A stretch of 64,000 nt of DNA from the NCBI GenBank assembly GCA_041855445.1, contig JBHAEG010000044.1:1-64000 (forward strand). Direction: 5' to 3'. Made by a program: the position numbers and the translations under genes. Numbering within the stretch: position 1 is the first letter of the stretch; each line of letters opens with the position of its first letter. The stretch is from Faucicola sp041855445. Lineage in GTDB: Bacteria > Pseudomonadota > Gammaproteobacteria > Pseudomonadales > Moraxellaceae. The notes below the pieces were generated by a model. The model had not been told where the DNA came from. It did not search any database and saw only the letters and a program-made list of their open reading frames with translations. Below, piece by piece: positions 43,464-53,367 of this stretch.

Positions 43464-45740
43464 ATGATTAAATTTGAACATATGCAAGTGCAAAAACGCG
43501 ATGGTCGTTTTGAGCCGATAAACTTAGATAAAATTCATCAAGTGATTGAATGGGCATCAGAAGGTTTACATAATGTGTCAGTATCTCAAGTTGAGATGAA
43601 ATCACATATTCAATTTTATGATGGGATTACAACAAAAAGTATTCATGAAACGATTATCAAATCTGCATCGGATTTGATTTCAGTAGAAACGCCAGATTAT
43701 CAATACTTATCGGCTCGTTTGGCAATTTTTCATTTACGCAAAATCGCTTATGGACAATTTGAACCACCACATTTATACGCCCATGTTAAAAAATTAACCC
43801 GTGATGGCAAATATGATGCACATATTTTACAAGATTATAGCGTAGCAGAGTTTAACGAATTAAATGATTATATTCAGCATAGTCGGGATTTAAATTTTGC
43901 ATATGCGGCAGTCAAACAAATGGAAGGTAAATATTTGGTGCAAGACCGAGTCACCAAGCAAGTATTTGAAAGCCCACAGTTCTTATATATGCTGGTTGGT
44001 ATGTGTTTGTTTGCAAAATATGAACCGTCCAAACGCTTAGATTTTGTCAAACGTTTTTATGATGCGACTTCATTGTTTAAAATTTCATTGCCAACCCCAA
44101 TTATGGCGGGCGTGCGTACACCATCTCGTCAATTTAGCTCATGTGTATTGATTGAATGTGATGATAGTTTAGACAGTATCAATGCAACCACCAGTGCAAT
44201 CGTACGTTATGTCTCACAACGTGCAGGAATTGGCGTGAATGCAGGGCGTATTCGGGCATTAGGTAGTCCAATTCGTCATGGCGAGGCTCAGCATACGGGC
44301 TGTATTCCATTTTATAAATTATTTCAAACAGCCGTAAAATGTTGCTCACAAGGTGGCGTTCGAGGTGGTGCGGCGACTTTATTTTATCCATTGTGGCATT
44401 TAGAAGTTGAAAATTTATTGGTATTAAAAAATAATCGTGGGGTGGAGGATAATCGTGTCCGTCATATGGATTATGGGGTACAAATTAATAAAACCATGTA
44501 TCAACGTTTGATTAAAAATCAACATATTACGCTATTTTCACCCTCTGATGTAGCAGGATTGTATGAAGCATTTTTTGCTAATCAAGCCGAGTTTGAACGT
44601 TTATATCAACAATATGAAAATGACCCAAATATCCGTAAACGTCAAGTTCCAGCCCAAGAATTATTTAGCCTAATGATGCAAGAGCGAGCGAGTACAGGGC
44701 GGATTTATATTCAAAATGTTGACCATTGTAATACACACAGTGCATTTAATCCCAACTTTGCACCTATCCGCCAATCCAACTTATGTATGGAAATTACCTT
44801 ACCAACAAAACACTTAGATAATATCAATGATGAAAAAGGTGAAATTGCATTATGTACTTTGTCAGGGATTAATTTGGGTGAAATTAATACGGTCAATGAC
44901 ATTGAAGAGCCTGCGGAATTGGTAGTGCGAGCATTAGATGCGTTACTTGATTATCAAGATTATCCTGTGAAAGCTGCTGAAAATAGCTCGATGAACCGCC
45001 GTACACTTGGGGTTGGCGTGATTAACTATGCCTATTTTTTAGCAAAAAATGGTGTTAAATATTCTGATGATAATGCAATTGGTCTAACGCATCGTACTTT
45101 TGAAGCTTTACAATATTATCTATTAAAAGCTTCTAATACACTGGCTAAAGAAAAAGGGGCTTGCCCAGCGTTTCATGAAACCACTTACTCACAGGGGATT
45201 TTACCAATTGACAGCTATAAAAAAGATATTGATAGCTTTTGTCAAGAACCTTTACATTTTGATTGGGAAGCATTGCGAGCAGATATTGTCACCCATGGGT
45301 TACGCAATTCAACCTTGACCGCCTTAATGCCATCAGAAACATCAAGCCAAATTGCTAATGCAACAAATGGTATTGAGCCACCTCGAGGCTTAGTATCAGT
45401 GAAAGCATCAAAAGATGGTATCCTAAAACAAGTTGTACCAGATATTGACAAATTAAAACATCAATATGAATTACTTTGGCAAATGCCAAATAATAACGGT
45501 TATCTAAAACTGGTCGCCGTGATGCAAAAATTTATTGACCAAAGTATCTCAACCAATACGAGCTATGACCCGTTACGTTTTGATGATGGGCGTGTACCAA
45601 TGAAGGTATTAATTCAAGATTTACTCATGGCATATAAATTGGGTATTAAAACTTTATATTATCATAACACACGTGACCATGCGAATGATGCTCAAGAAGA
45701 TTTAGCGACTGGCTGTGCTGGTGGTGCATGTACGTTATAA
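43464..45740 (+). CDS. nrdA: Class Ia ribonucleotide reductase, alpha subunit
   Basis: NrdA reduces ribonucleoside diphosphates to deoxy forms. Its 758 residues align with E. coli NrdA (761). The N-terminal ATP-cone (about 5-95) binds the dATP/ATP regulators. Active-site cysteines are Cys227 (FSSCVLIE), Cys441 (SNLCMEI) and Cys464 (LCTLSGIN). The C-terminal redox pair is Cys751 and Cys756 (CAGGAC). A ribosome site (AAGGA) lies 8 bases before the ATG. The radical is provided by NrdB, 46 bases downstream, followed by a ferredoxin. This is the aerobic, oxygen-dependent enzyme. Confidence 0.96.
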   Translation: MIKFEHMQVQKRDGRFEPINLDKIHQVIEWASEGLHNVSVSQVEMKSHIQFYDGITTKSIHETIIKSASDLISVETPDYQYLSARLAIFHLRKIAYGQFEPPHLYAHVKKLTRDGKYDAHILQDYSVAEFNELNDYIQHSRDLNFAYAAVKQMEGKYLVQDRVTKQVFESPQFLYMLVGMCLFAKYEPSKRLDFVKRFYDATSLFKISLPTPIMAGVRTPSRQFSSCVLIECDDSLDSINATTSAIVRYVSQRAGIGVNAGRIRALGSPIRHGEAQHTGCIPFYKLFQTAVKCCSQGGVRGGAATLFYPLWHLEVENLLVLKNNRGVEDNRVRHMDYGVQINKTMYQRLIKNQHITLFSPSDVAGLYEAFFANQAEFERLYQQYENDPNIRKRQVPAQELFSLMMQERASTGRIYIQNVDHCNTHSAFNPNFAPIRQSNLCMEITLPTKHLDNINDEKGEIALCTLSGINLGEINTVNDIEEPAELVVRALDALLDYQDYPVKAAENSSMNRRTLGVGVINYAYFLAKNGVKYSDDNAIGLTHRTFEALQYYLLKASNTLAKEKGACPAFHETTYSQGILPIDSYKKDIDSFCQEPLHFDWEALRADIVTHGLRNSTLTALMPSETSSQIANATNGIEPPRGLVSVKASKDGILKQVVPDIDKLKHQYELLWQMPNNNGYLKLVAVMQKFIDQSISTNTSYDPLRFDDGRVPMKVLIQDLLMAYKLGIKTLYYHNTRDHANDAQEDLATGCAGGACTL

Positions 45741-45786
45741 GATAACCCATTAAATTTTAACCCTATTTTGAGTAGATATAATCATT

Positions 45787-46920
45787 ATGACCTATTCGAT
45801 TTTTTGTCAAACCAAAAACAATCCTTTGATTGAGCCGATGTTTTTTGGGCAACCTGTCAATGTTGCCCGTTATGACCAGCAAAAATTTGCAATTTTTGAG
45901 CAGCTGATTGAAAAACAATTATCGTTTTTTTGGCGACCTGAAGAAATTGACGTATCAAAAGACCGTTTAGATTTTGCCAATTTACCTGCCCATGAACAAC
46001 ATATTTTTTTAAGTAATCTTAAATATCAAACATTGCTTGACTCTATTCAAGGGCGTAGTCCAAATGTAGTTTTATTACCATTGGTATCTATCCCAGAACT
46101 AGAAACATGGATAGAAACATGGTCATTTTCAGAAACAATTCATTCTCGCAGTTACACACATATTATTCGTAACGTGGTCAATAACCCTAGTATAATTTTT
46201 GAAGATATCGTTGATAATCCTTATATTTTAGAACGAGCAAATGATATTGCAAAATATTATGATGATTTGTATCAATCTGCCCAAATTTATAACTTATACG
46301 GTGAAGGTCGTTATCAAATCAAACAAAAACTGGTAAATATTACCTTAAGAGAACTTAAGAAAAAATTATATTTATGCTTAGTGGCAATTAATGTTTTAGA
46401 AGCCATTCGTTTTTATGTGTCATTTGCTTGTTCATTTGCCTTTGCTGAGCGTAAATTAATGGAAGGCAATGCCAAAATTATCAAAATGATTGCCCGTGAT
46501 GAAGCATTACATTTAAATGGCACACAACATATTTTAAACCTAATGCAACTGGGTAAAGACGACCCAGAGATGGTAGAAATTGCCAAAGAATGCCAAGCAC
46601 AAGCAATTGAAATTTTCCGTCAAGCGTCAGAGCAAGAAAAAGCATGGGCAAAATATCTGTTTAAAGATGGTTCAATGATAGGGTTAAATTACAATATCTT
46701 ATCTCAGTATGTAGAATATATTACTAATTTGCGTATGGAAGCGTTAAGTTTACCGTCAATTTTTGCTAATGCAAAAACCAATCCTATTCCGTGGATTAAC
46801 GCATGGTTATCTTCTGATAATGTACAAGTTGCACCGCAAGAGTCTGAAATTACTTCTTATTTAGTTGGGCAAATTGATGCAGAGCTTGGCGAAAATGCTT
46901 TTGATGATTTTGAGTTATAA
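45787..46920 (+). CDS. nrdB: Class Ia ribonucleotide reductase, beta subunit
   Basis: NrdB holds the diiron-tyrosyl radical needed by NrdA. The 377-residue protein has the radical Tyr123 in FSETIHSRSYTHIIRN (E. coli Tyr122) with the adjacent ligand His119. Other iron ligands lie in the ARDEALHLNGTQH block. The helical core and the C-terminal tail, which docks to NrdA (ending GENAFDDFEL), are present. It lies between nrdA and a small ferredoxin gene in the same direction, as in E. coli nrdAB-yfaE. Confidence 0.96.
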   Translation: MTYSIFCQTKNNPLIEPMFFGQPVNVARYDQQKFAIFEQLIEKQLSFFWRPEEIDVSKDRLDFANLPAHEQHIFLSNLKYQTLLDSIQGRSPNVVLLPLVSIPELETWIETWSFSETIHSRSYTHIIRNVVNNPSIIFEDIVDNPYILERANDIAKYYDDLYQSAQIYNLYGEGRYQIKQKLVNITLRELKKKLYLCLVAINVLEAIRFYVSFACSFAFAERKLMEGNAKIIKMIARDEALHLNGTQHILNLMQLGKDDPEMVEIAKECQAQAIEIFRQASEQEKAWAKYLFKDGSMIGLNYNILSQYVEYITNLRMEALSLPSIFANAKTNPIPWINAWLSSDNVQVAPQESEITSYLVGQIDAELGENAFDDFEL

Positions 46921-46944
46921 CTGATAGGATAAAATAAATTAACT

Positions 46945-47208
46945 ATGGCATGGATTTTTACACAACAATCAAAATTTTATTTACATGAGGGCGAAACATT
47001 ATTGCGGGGTTTATTACGGGCAGGTTATCCTGCTCGTTATGAGTGCTGTGGTGGTTATTGTGGGACGTGTAAAGTAAAATGTTCAACCATTGGTCAGGTA
47101 GATATTCGTTATTTTCAAGAGCCATTGGCATTATTGGAAGAAGATGAAATTTTGCCGTGTAGCTGTCAGGTTTTTGGCGTGTTACAAATATCTTTAGATG
47201 AACATTAG
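46945..47208 (+). CDS. 2Fe-2S ferredoxin, YfaE-like
   Basis: This is a plant-type 2Fe-2S ferredoxin of 87 residues. The cysteines follow C-x4-C-x2-C (Cys34 or 35, Cys39 and Cys42 in CCGGYCGTC), and the last ligand is Cys72 or Cys74 (PCSCQV). Placement 24 bases after nrdB matches YfaE of E. coli, which helps restore the diferric-tyrosyl radical of NrdB. The function here is inferred from that context. It is the last gene of the nrd unit. Confidence 0.88.
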   Translation: MAWIFTQQSKFYLHEGETLLRGLLRAGYPARYECCGGYCGTCKVKCSTIGQVDIRYFQEPLALLEEDEILPCSCQVFGVLQISLDEH

Positions 47209-47381
47209 GCTTTTTTACATGAAACGCTTTATTATTTACGATACAACCCCATATTATACGCTATAATGTTAGGTTTCGTATTAAAACCTGTTATCATCTA
47301 ATTTCGACAAAAGCAATGATTAAATGGGCAGGTTTTTGCTAATCCTAATTTAAATCAACATGATTGATAAAGTGAGCCCTT

Positions 47382-49280
47382 ATGAGCGAACATTCTACCT
47401 CTCAACTTGCCACCCTCATTCAGCTTGGTAAAGAACAAGGTTACTTAACTTATGCAGAAATTAACGACCAACTCCCCGATTCTGTAACGGAAAGCGACCA
47501 AATCGAAGACATCATTCAGATGCTTAGCGATATTGGTATTAAAATTTTTGAAGTTGCCCCTGATGATGATGACATTTTGATGAGTGATGAGGGCGACAGT
47601 GATGATATTGCTGCTGATGAAGCGGCGGCAGTTTTGGCATCAGTGGAATCTGAACCAGGACGAACAACTGACCCTGTACGTATGTATATGCGAGAAATGG
47701 GAACGGTTGATTTATTAACTAGAGAAGGTGAAATTTCCATTGCTAAACGCATTGAAGAAGGTATTCGAGATGTACAATATGCAATGACTTACTGGCCTGG
47801 CACTGTCGCTATGGTGCTTGAAGAGTATAAACAAACATTTGAAGGTGAAAAAAAGGTTTCTGATATTATTACGGGCTTTTTAGACCCAGAAGATACCGAT
47901 TTAAGTTTGCTAGAAAACGAAGCAACAGAACTAGATTTGCCAATTTTATCGGCTAAAAGTAAAAAAATCATTGATGATGTAGACCTTGATGATAGTCATG
48001 AAGACGAAATTGAGGATTTAGATGAAGCTGATATTAATGAAGACAGTGATGCAGACGATACTAGCGGACTTGACCCAGAAGAGGTGAAAGTACGTTTTGA
48101 AGAATTAGAACGCTTATTTTTAATTGCAAGCCAAGCTGTAGCAGAGCATGGACGAAACAGTCCTGAAGCAGAAGAAGCTTACGCCCAGTTAGCAAATTGC
48201 TTTATGGTGTTTAAATTAAATAGTCGTGTTGCTGATAACATCATGGCATTAATGCGTAGCGTCTATGAAGATGTGCGTAAACAAGAGCGTCAAATTATGA
48301 AACTTGTGATTAGACGTGGAAAAATGCCTCGTGAAGAATTTCGTAAAACCTTCCCAAATAATGAGGCAAACCTTGACTGGTTGCCCAATCGTATTGCAGG
48401 CAAGCCAGCATTTGCTGATAGTTTAGAACGAGTATTAGATGATGTATTACGTTTACAGCAACGTATTCGTGACCATGAAATTCAGCTTGACATGAACATT
48501 GACGAAATGAAAGATGTTGCTCGCCGTATGTCAATTGGTGAAGCGAAAGCTCGCCGAGCTAAAAAAGAAATGGTTGAAGCAAACTTACGTTTAGTAATTT
48601 CTATTGCTAAAAAATATACCAATCGTGGATTACAATTTTTAGATTTAATTCAAGAAGGTAACATCGGCTTAATGAAAGCGGTCGATAAATTTGAATATCG
48701 CCGAGGTTATAAATTTTCCACCTATGCGACATGGTGGATACGTCAAGCAATTACTCGTTCAATTGCTGACCAAGCCCGTACCATTCGTATCCCAGTGCAT
48801 ATGATTGAAACGATTAATAAAATTAATCGAGTATCTCGTCAATTGTTACAAGAAATGGGACGTGAGCCTACCCCTGATGAACTTGGTGAACGTTTAGACA
48901 TGGACGAAGCTAAAGTACGAAAAGTGTTAAAAATCGCTAAAGAACCGATTTCGATGGAAACCCCAATTGGTGATGATGAAGATTCGCATTTGGGTGATTT
49001 TATTGAAGATTCGAGCATCAGTAGCCCTGTCGATGAAGCAACTGCTGCAGGTTTAAAAGAAGCAACTCGAGAAGTGTTGAGTAATCTCACTGAAAGAGAA
49101 GCCAAAGTATTAAAAATGCGATTTGGGATAGATATGGCAACAGACCATACTTTAGAAGAAGTAGGCAAACAATTTGATGTGACTCGTGAACGTATTCGCC
49201 AAATTGAAGCCAAAGCCTTACGCAAATTGCGTCACCCTTCACGTTCAGAACATTTACGTTCATTCTTAGAAAATGATTAA
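47382..49280 (+). CDS. rpoD: Primary sigma factor RpoD (sigma-70)
   Basis: RpoD directs RNA polymerase to housekeeping promoters. Its 632 residues compare with 613 in E. coli. Region 1.1 fills the acidic N-terminus. Region 1.2 starts near TDPVRMYMREMGTVDLL. A very acidic non-conserved insertion spans about 195-235. Region 2 holds KKYTNRGLQFLDLIQEGNIGLMKAV and YATWWIRQAITRSI. Region 3 follows, and region 4.2 ends with DVTRERIRQIEAKALRKLRHPSRS. It is not linked to rpsU or dnaG; it follows the nrd genes with a 173-base gap. A TATAAT at 47262-47267 may be part of its promoter, but a -35 is not clear. Confidence 0.97.
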   Translation: MSEHSTSQLATLIQLGKEQGYLTYAEINDQLPDSVTESDQIEDIIQMLSDIGIKIFEVAPDDDDILMSDEGDSDDIAADEAAAVLASVESEPGRTTDPVRMYMREMGTVDLLTREGEISIAKRIEEGIRDVQYAMTYWPGTVAMVLEEYKQTFEGEKKVSDIITGFLDPEDTDLSLLENEATELDLPILSAKSKKIIDDVDLDDSHEDEIEDLDEADINEDSDADDTSGLDPEEVKVRFEELERLFLIASQAVAEHGRNSPEAEEAYAQLANCFMVFKLNSRVADNIMALMRSVYEDVRKQERQIMKLVIRRGKMPREEFRKTFPNNEANLDWLPNRIAGKPAFADSLERVLDDVLRLQQRIRDHEIQLDMNIDEMKDVARRMSIGEAKARRAKKEMVEANLRLVISIAKKYTNRGLQFLDLIQEGNIGLMKAVDKFEYRRGYKFSTYATWWIRQAITRSIADQARTIRIPVHMIETINKINRVSRQLLQEMGREPTPDELGERLDMDEAKVRKVLKIAKEPISMETPIGDDEDSHLGDFIEDSSISSPVDEATAAGLKEATREVLSNLTEREAKVLKMRFGIDMATDHTLEEVGKQFDVTRERIRQIEAKALRKLRHPSRSEHLRSFLEND

Positions 49281-49306
49281 TTGTAAAAAGCGTGTTAATA
49301 CAATAT

Positions 49307-49330
49307 ATTGGGTTGTACAATCAGCCCAAT
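49307..49330 (+). terminator. Weak hairpin between rpoD and the DUF493 gene
   Basis: ATTGGG pairs with CCCAAT around 12 bases and is followed by TTA. It may attenuate rather than end rpoD transcription. Confidence 0.35.
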
Positions 49331-49352
49331 TTATCAACTAAAAGGATAAACA

Positions 49353-49643
49353 ATGCAACCGAAAAAAACTGATATTCAAAATCCAGAATTGTGGCAATTT
49401 CCGATGAATTATCCATTAAGCATCATCGGTCATGAGGGTGAAAAAGAAACATTATTGAATGAAGTAAAATTAATTTTGGCAACATTATTTCCTGATTTTG
49501 ATTTAGCCAGCTTGGTTGTCAATCCATCACGCACAGGACGTTTTCATTCTATTCGTGCCAATGTCTATTTAACGAATGCCCAACAAGTTAATGATTTATA
49601 TAAAGCATTAGATGAGGCTAAAACAATTAAAACAGTGCTTTAA
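49353..49643 (+). CDS. DUF493/YbeD-family protein
   Basis: This is a 96-residue cytosolic protein. The fold pattern resembles YbeD (DUF493), with WQFPMNYPLSIIGHEGE at the front, the GRFHSIRANVYLTNAQQVNDLY core and a short end strand. In E. coli ybeD lies beside lipB; that pairing is absent here. The function is unknown. The 3' end overlaps the convergent dusB by 4 bases. A ribosome site (AAAGGA) precedes the ATG, so translation is likely. Confidence 0.85.
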   Translation: MQPKKTDIQNPELWQFPMNYPLSIIGHEGEKETLLNEVKLILATLFPDFDLASLVVNPSRTGRFHSIRANVYLTNAQQVNDLYKALDEAKTIKTVL

Positions 49644-50641
49644 TTTTCATACAAAGCCTGACTTAAAAACTGTTCAACAACTTTAAACTGCCCTGTGGTG
49701 CTTTCTTCTTGATACATTGCTTGGCGAAACATATTAGAATTGACAATGCCTGATGTGTACCACGCAATATGCTTTCTGGCAATGCGACAACCTGAGTATT
49801 CACCATAAAAGCGATATAATTCATCAAGATGGGTTAGAACAATTGTTTTTAACTCATCAATAGTGGGTGCTGGCAATTTTTCTCCAGTTTGTAAATAATG
49901 AGCAATATCACGAAAAATCCAAGGCTGACCCTGTCCTGCTCGTCCAATCATTATCGCATCAGCATTGGTCTGCTCTAATACTTGTTTTGCTTTTTCAGGG
50001 CTATCAATATCGCCATTTACGATAACAGGAATATTTAGAATTTTTTTCACTTCAGCAATTAATTCATAACGGGCTTGCCCACCGTATTTATCTTCTCGGG
50101 TACGTCCATGAATGGCAATCGCTGAAATACCTGCATTTTCGGCAATTTTGGCAATGCGTAAAATGTTTTCCTTGCCATTTTCATAGCCTAAGCGAGTTTT
50201 TAACGTTACAGGTACATCAACAGCATTCACTGTTGTTTCCAATAAACGAGCAACTAAATCTTCATCTTGTAATAATGCTGAACCTGCTAATTTACGACAA
50301 ACTTTTTTTACAGGACAACCCATATTAATATCAACAATTTGGGCGCCATTTGCCACCTGAAATCGCCCAGCTTCTGCTAATTTTTCAGGGTCTGCACCAG
50401 CAATTTGAGCAGAAATTGGAGCAATTTCGCCATCAAAATTGGCACGATATAATGATTTTTGTCGAGCGTATAACGCTGTATCAGCAATAATCATTTCACT
50501 CACAGCGTGTCCTGCACCAAATTTCTTGCAAAGTCGCCGAAATGGATTATCCGTAACGCCTGCCATCGGAGCAACTATCAGCCGATTTGTGATTGTTTGA
50601 TTGCCGATTTTTAATGGTGTTAATAGTTTGTGATTAGACAT
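49640..50641 (-). CDS. dusB: tRNA-dihydrouridine synthase B
   Basis: DusB reduces a uridine in the D-loop of tRNA with NADPH and FMN. Its 333 residues form a TIM barrel (about 1-240) and a helical tail. Motifs include APMAGVTDNPFRRLCKKFGAGHAVSEM and the catalytic Cys109 in NMGCPVKKVCRKLAGS, then IHGRTRE and IGRAGQGQPW. In many relatives dusB precedes fis. No fis is seen here: the next minus-strand gene upstream is lpxA. It therefore follows the lpx cluster across a strong terminator. Confidence 0.95.
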   Translation of the reverse strand: MSNHKLLTPLKIGNQTITNRLIVAPMAGVTDNPFRRLCKKFGAGHAVSEMIIADTALYARQKSLYRANFDGEIAPISAQIAGADPEKLAEAGRFQVANGAQIVDINMGCPVKKVCRKLAGSALLQDEDLVARLLETTVNAVDVPVTLKTRLGYENGKENILRIAKIAENAGISAIAIHGRTREDKYGGQARYELIAEVKKILNIPVIVNGDIDSPEKAKQVLEQTNADAIMIGRAGQGQPWIFRDIAHYLQTGEKLPAPTIDELKTIVLTHLDELYRFYGEYSGCRIARKHIAWYTSGIVNSNMFRQAMYQEESTTGQFKVVEQFLSQALYEN

Positions 50642-50769
50642 ATGTTGATTTTATTTAAAGATTAAGTAGTAAAGATATAGGCGGTGTTTAGATAAAGTGT
50701 TATATCTATAACTACTAAATAAGTTTAAAAATTTTTGATACATATTGTTAATATGGCTAAAAATTTTGC

Positions 50770-50803
50770 AAAAAAGACCTGATTAGCTAATTTAGGTCTT
50801 TTT
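50770..50803. terminator. Terminator after lpxA
   Basis: AAAAAGACCT pairs with AGGTCTTTTT around a loop that contains ATTAGCTAAT. Runs of A and T on both sides allow it to work in either direction, and it ends the minus-strand cluster at lpxA. Confidence 0.85.
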
Positions 50804-50832
50804 AACGTTTGAATAATGGATTAACGATTGAT

Positions 50833-51609
50833 TTAGCGAATAATTCCTCGCTGACTTTTGTTTAACGAATTGATTAATAGCTGAATTTTAGGTTCTTCAA
50901 TTAACAGCCCATTTTCTAAACGCTGTATCGCTTGAGTCGTTGTTAATCCTGAGCGAAAAATCACCTGATATGCTTGCTTTAAATATTCAATGGTTTGTTT
51001 TGACCAATTTTTACGTTTCATACCTTCAACATTTAATCCATGACTTTTGGCAGGATTGCCTGATACCATACTAAATGCTGATACATCTTTTAAAATTAGA
51101 CTTGCCCCACCAATTAGACTATAGTCATCAATTTGACAAAACTGATGAATGCCTGAATTACCACCAATAATGATATAATTACCAATTTTCACATGTCCTG
51201 CGATACCGACATTGTTAGCAATGACATTATCATTACCGATAACACAATCATGGGCAACATGACTATTTACCATAAATAAGTTACGATTACCAATTTTTGT
51301 CAGGCTATTATCTTGAACTGTACCTCGATGGAAACTGCAAGCCTCTCGAATACGATTATCATCACCAATTTCTAACCATGTTTTTTCGCCACGGTATTTT
51401 AAATCTTGACAGTCTTCGCCTAAACTTGCAAATTGAAAAATTTCATTACGTTTGCCAATACGGGTATCACGGGTGACTACAACATGCCGATGTAATATGG
51501 TATCTGCGTCTATACTTACATTTTCACCAATAATACAATAAGGACCTATCGTCGCACTTGGGTGAATCTCTGCTGTTGGGTCAATAATCGCCGTTGGGTG
51601 AATGCTCAT
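50833..51609 (-). CDS. lpxA: UDP-N-acetylglucosamine acyltransferase LpxA
   Basis: LpxA adds 3-hydroxyacyl chains from ACP to UDP-GlcNAc, the first step of lipid A. I use ATG 51609 (AAGGA 9 bases upstream); the frame opens at a TTG 3 codons earlier. The 258-residue protein is built of left-handed beta-helix hexapeptide repeats (IHPTAIIDPTAEIHPSA and following) with the catalytic histidine in NSHVAHDCVIGND. The helical C-terminus begins near GMKRKNWSKQ. It is the last gene of the lpxD-fabZ-lpxA group. lpxB does not follow. Confidence 0.95.
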   Translation of the reverse strand: MSIHPTAIIDPTAEIHPSATIGPYCIIGENVSIDADTILHRHVVVTRDTRIGKRNEIFQFASLGEDCQDLKYRGEKTWLEIGDDNRIREACSFHRGTVQDNSLTKIGNRNLFMVNSHVAHDCVIGNDNVIANNVGIAGHVKIGNYIIIGGNSGIHQFCQIDDYSLIGGASLILKDVSAFSMVSGNPAKSHGLNVEGMKRKNWSKQTIEYLKQAYQVIFRSGLTTTQAIQRLENGLLIEEPKIQLLINSLNKSQRGIIR

Positions 51610-51707
51610 ATACAGCAATCCTTTAATATTATTAAAAATTTGGCTATTGTAGCACCTTTTTTGTGAATGATAAGCTTTTATGTTTGGCTTTTTGATATAT
51701 GGACGAA

Positions 51708-52223
51708 TTAAGTATTTATTTGGCTAGTTAATAATTGAGCCAGCATAATTTCTGCACTAGCAGCTAATTCATTATCCACATGAACGGTACAAGAAAATTT
51801 ACAAATACCACGTTTGTCAAAGGTCTTTGTTGCTCTTAACACCATTTGGTCACCTGGTATCACTAGACGTTTAAAACGAGCTTTTTCAATGCCAGCAAAT
51901 AAGTATACAAAGCCATCAGCAGGTTTTTTATTTTCACTAATAAACCCTAATACGCCAGACACTTGAGCCATCGCTTCAACCATTAATACCCCTGGTTGAA
52001 TGGGTTGCTCTGGAAAATGTCCTGTAAAAAATTGTTCATTAACAGTGACATTTTTAATAGCGGTAATCCATTCATTAGGACGGCATGCAGTGACACGGTC
52101 AATCAGTAAAAATGGATAACGATGTGGTAAATATTCTCTTAAAGCATTGATATTTAATGGTAATTTAACACCACGTTGTTGTAATGCAAGAATATCTTCC
52201 TCATTTAGTTTGTCAAAATCCAT
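51708..52223 (-). CDS. fabZ: 3-hydroxyacyl-ACP dehydratase FabZ
   Basis: FabZ dehydrates 3-hydroxyacyl-ACP and competes with LpxA/LpxD for their shared substrates, which explains the clustering. The ATG at 52223 has AAAGGA upstream; an in-frame alternative 33 bases earlier lacks this. The 171-residue protein has the catalytic His in LPHRYPFLLIDRV and the Glu in HFPEQPIQPGVLMVEAMAQ. An N-terminal stretch of about 30 residues is longer than in E. coli FabZ (151). It sits 98 bases upstream of lpxA and 78 bases downstream of lpxD. Confidence 0.94.
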   Translation of the reverse strand: MDFDKLNEEDILALQQRGVKLPLNINALREYLPHRYPFLLIDRVTACRPNEWITAIKNVTVNEQFFTGHFPEQPIQPGVLMVEAMAQVSGVLGFISENKKPADGFVYLFAGIEKARFKRLVIPGDQMVLRATKTFDKRGICKFSCTVHVDNELAASAEIMLAQLLTSQINT

Positions 52224-52334
52224 GTTGTTTCCTTTAAAGCTTTGTGATGGTAGCATCTGCTAAAATTGTAAGCAAATATGACAAGCATTGTACTAGGTTT
52301 TATCTAGTATTGCAAAAATTTCTTAATTTTGTTG

Positions 52335-53354
52335 TTAATGATTTGATTTTGCTAACTTTTTAAAACCAACTAATGCTCGTTTCCACAGCGAAGTTGGCAT
52401 CATGGGCGTACCTGATGAATAACTACCCGCTTGTTTAATGGATTTTGTTACCATTGTCATACCTGTAATTGTCACATCATCACAAATATGAAGGTGACCA
52501 ACTAAACCAACGCCACCCGCTAAAATACAACGTTTACCAATCCGACTACTACCAGCGATACCAACACAGCCAGAAATTGCTGTACCAGCTCCAATTTGTA
52601 CATTATGAGCAATTTGTACCAAATTATCGATGATAACATGGTCATCAATGACAGTATCACCTAATGCACCTCTATCAACACAAGTTTGACTACCAATACG
52701 CACATGATTACCGATTATAACCCGTCCAAGCTGATGAATTTTTTGCCAACCTTGTGTTGCGGTATCACCTTTGGGAGCATAGCCAAACCCTTCATTGCCA
52801 ATACTAACATGGCTATGTAATTCAACATTATCACCTAATTGACAATGATGACCAATAAAAGTATGAGATTTTATTTGGCAATTTTGCCCAATGCTGACAT
52901 TATCTTCAATAATCACATGTGAAGATAGTTGTCCATTCTCGCCAATACTTACATTTTCACCAATGACACAATATGCCCCAATTTGTACGTTATTTGCTAG
53001 TGTGGCTGTTGGTGCAATGATTGCGGTTGGGTGAATGATAGGTAAGGAAATATTAGCTTGATAAACAAATAATTGTGTTAATTGAGCATAAGCAAGATAA
53101 GGATTTTTTACGATAATAGGTAGTGTATGAGAACACAAATTGGCTTGTGTTTCTGTCACTAGCACTGCCCCTGCTTGAGTATTTGTCAGCTTATCTTGAT
53201 AACGAGAGTTCGCTAAAAATGCCAAATGTTCCGATGATGCGGTATCTAGTGGTGCAATGCCAATAAATTGCATAGATGAATGTTGTTTTAATGCCTGCTG
53301 GTTGATGACCATATCACCTAAAAACGTCACAATTTCATCAATAGAATACTTCAT
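52335..53354 (-). CDS. lpxD: UDP-3-O-acylglucosamine N-acyltransferase LpxD
   Basis: LpxD adds the second acyl chain in lipid A synthesis. I use ATG 53354 (AGGA 6 bases upstream); a TTG just before it is a less likely start. The 339 residues consist of an N-terminal uridine-binding domain (about 1-100) and a left-handed beta-helix of hexapeptide repeats (HPTAIIAPTATLANNVQIG onward), with a His in HNVQIGAGTAISG. The helical tail follows (GSYSSGTPMMPTSLWKRAL). Length matches E. coli LpxD (341). Confidence 0.95.
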   Translation of the reverse strand: MKYSIDEIVTFLGDMVINQQALKQHSSMQFIGIAPLDTASSEHLAFLANSRYQDKLTNTQAGAVLVTETQANLCSHTLPIIVKNPYLAYAQLTQLFVYQANISLPIIHPTAIIAPTATLANNVQIGAYCVIGENVSIGENGQLSSHVIIEDNVSIGQNCQIKSHTFIGHHCQLGDNVELHSHVSIGNEGFGYAPKGDTATQGWQKIHQLGRVIIGNHVRIGSQTCVDRGALGDTVIDDHVIIDNLVQIAHNVQIGAGTAISGCVGIAGSSRIGKRCILAGGVGLVGHLHICDDVTITGMTMVTKSIKQAGSYSSGTPMMPTSLWKRALVGFKKLAKSNH

Positions 53355-53367
53355 CAACTTTCCTATG

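Noticed and set aside
47218..47254. Heat-shock promoter before rpoD (CATGAAA and CCCCATAT)
   Set aside because: The two parts are 22 bases apart, too far for sigma-32, and the -35 differs from CTTGAA.
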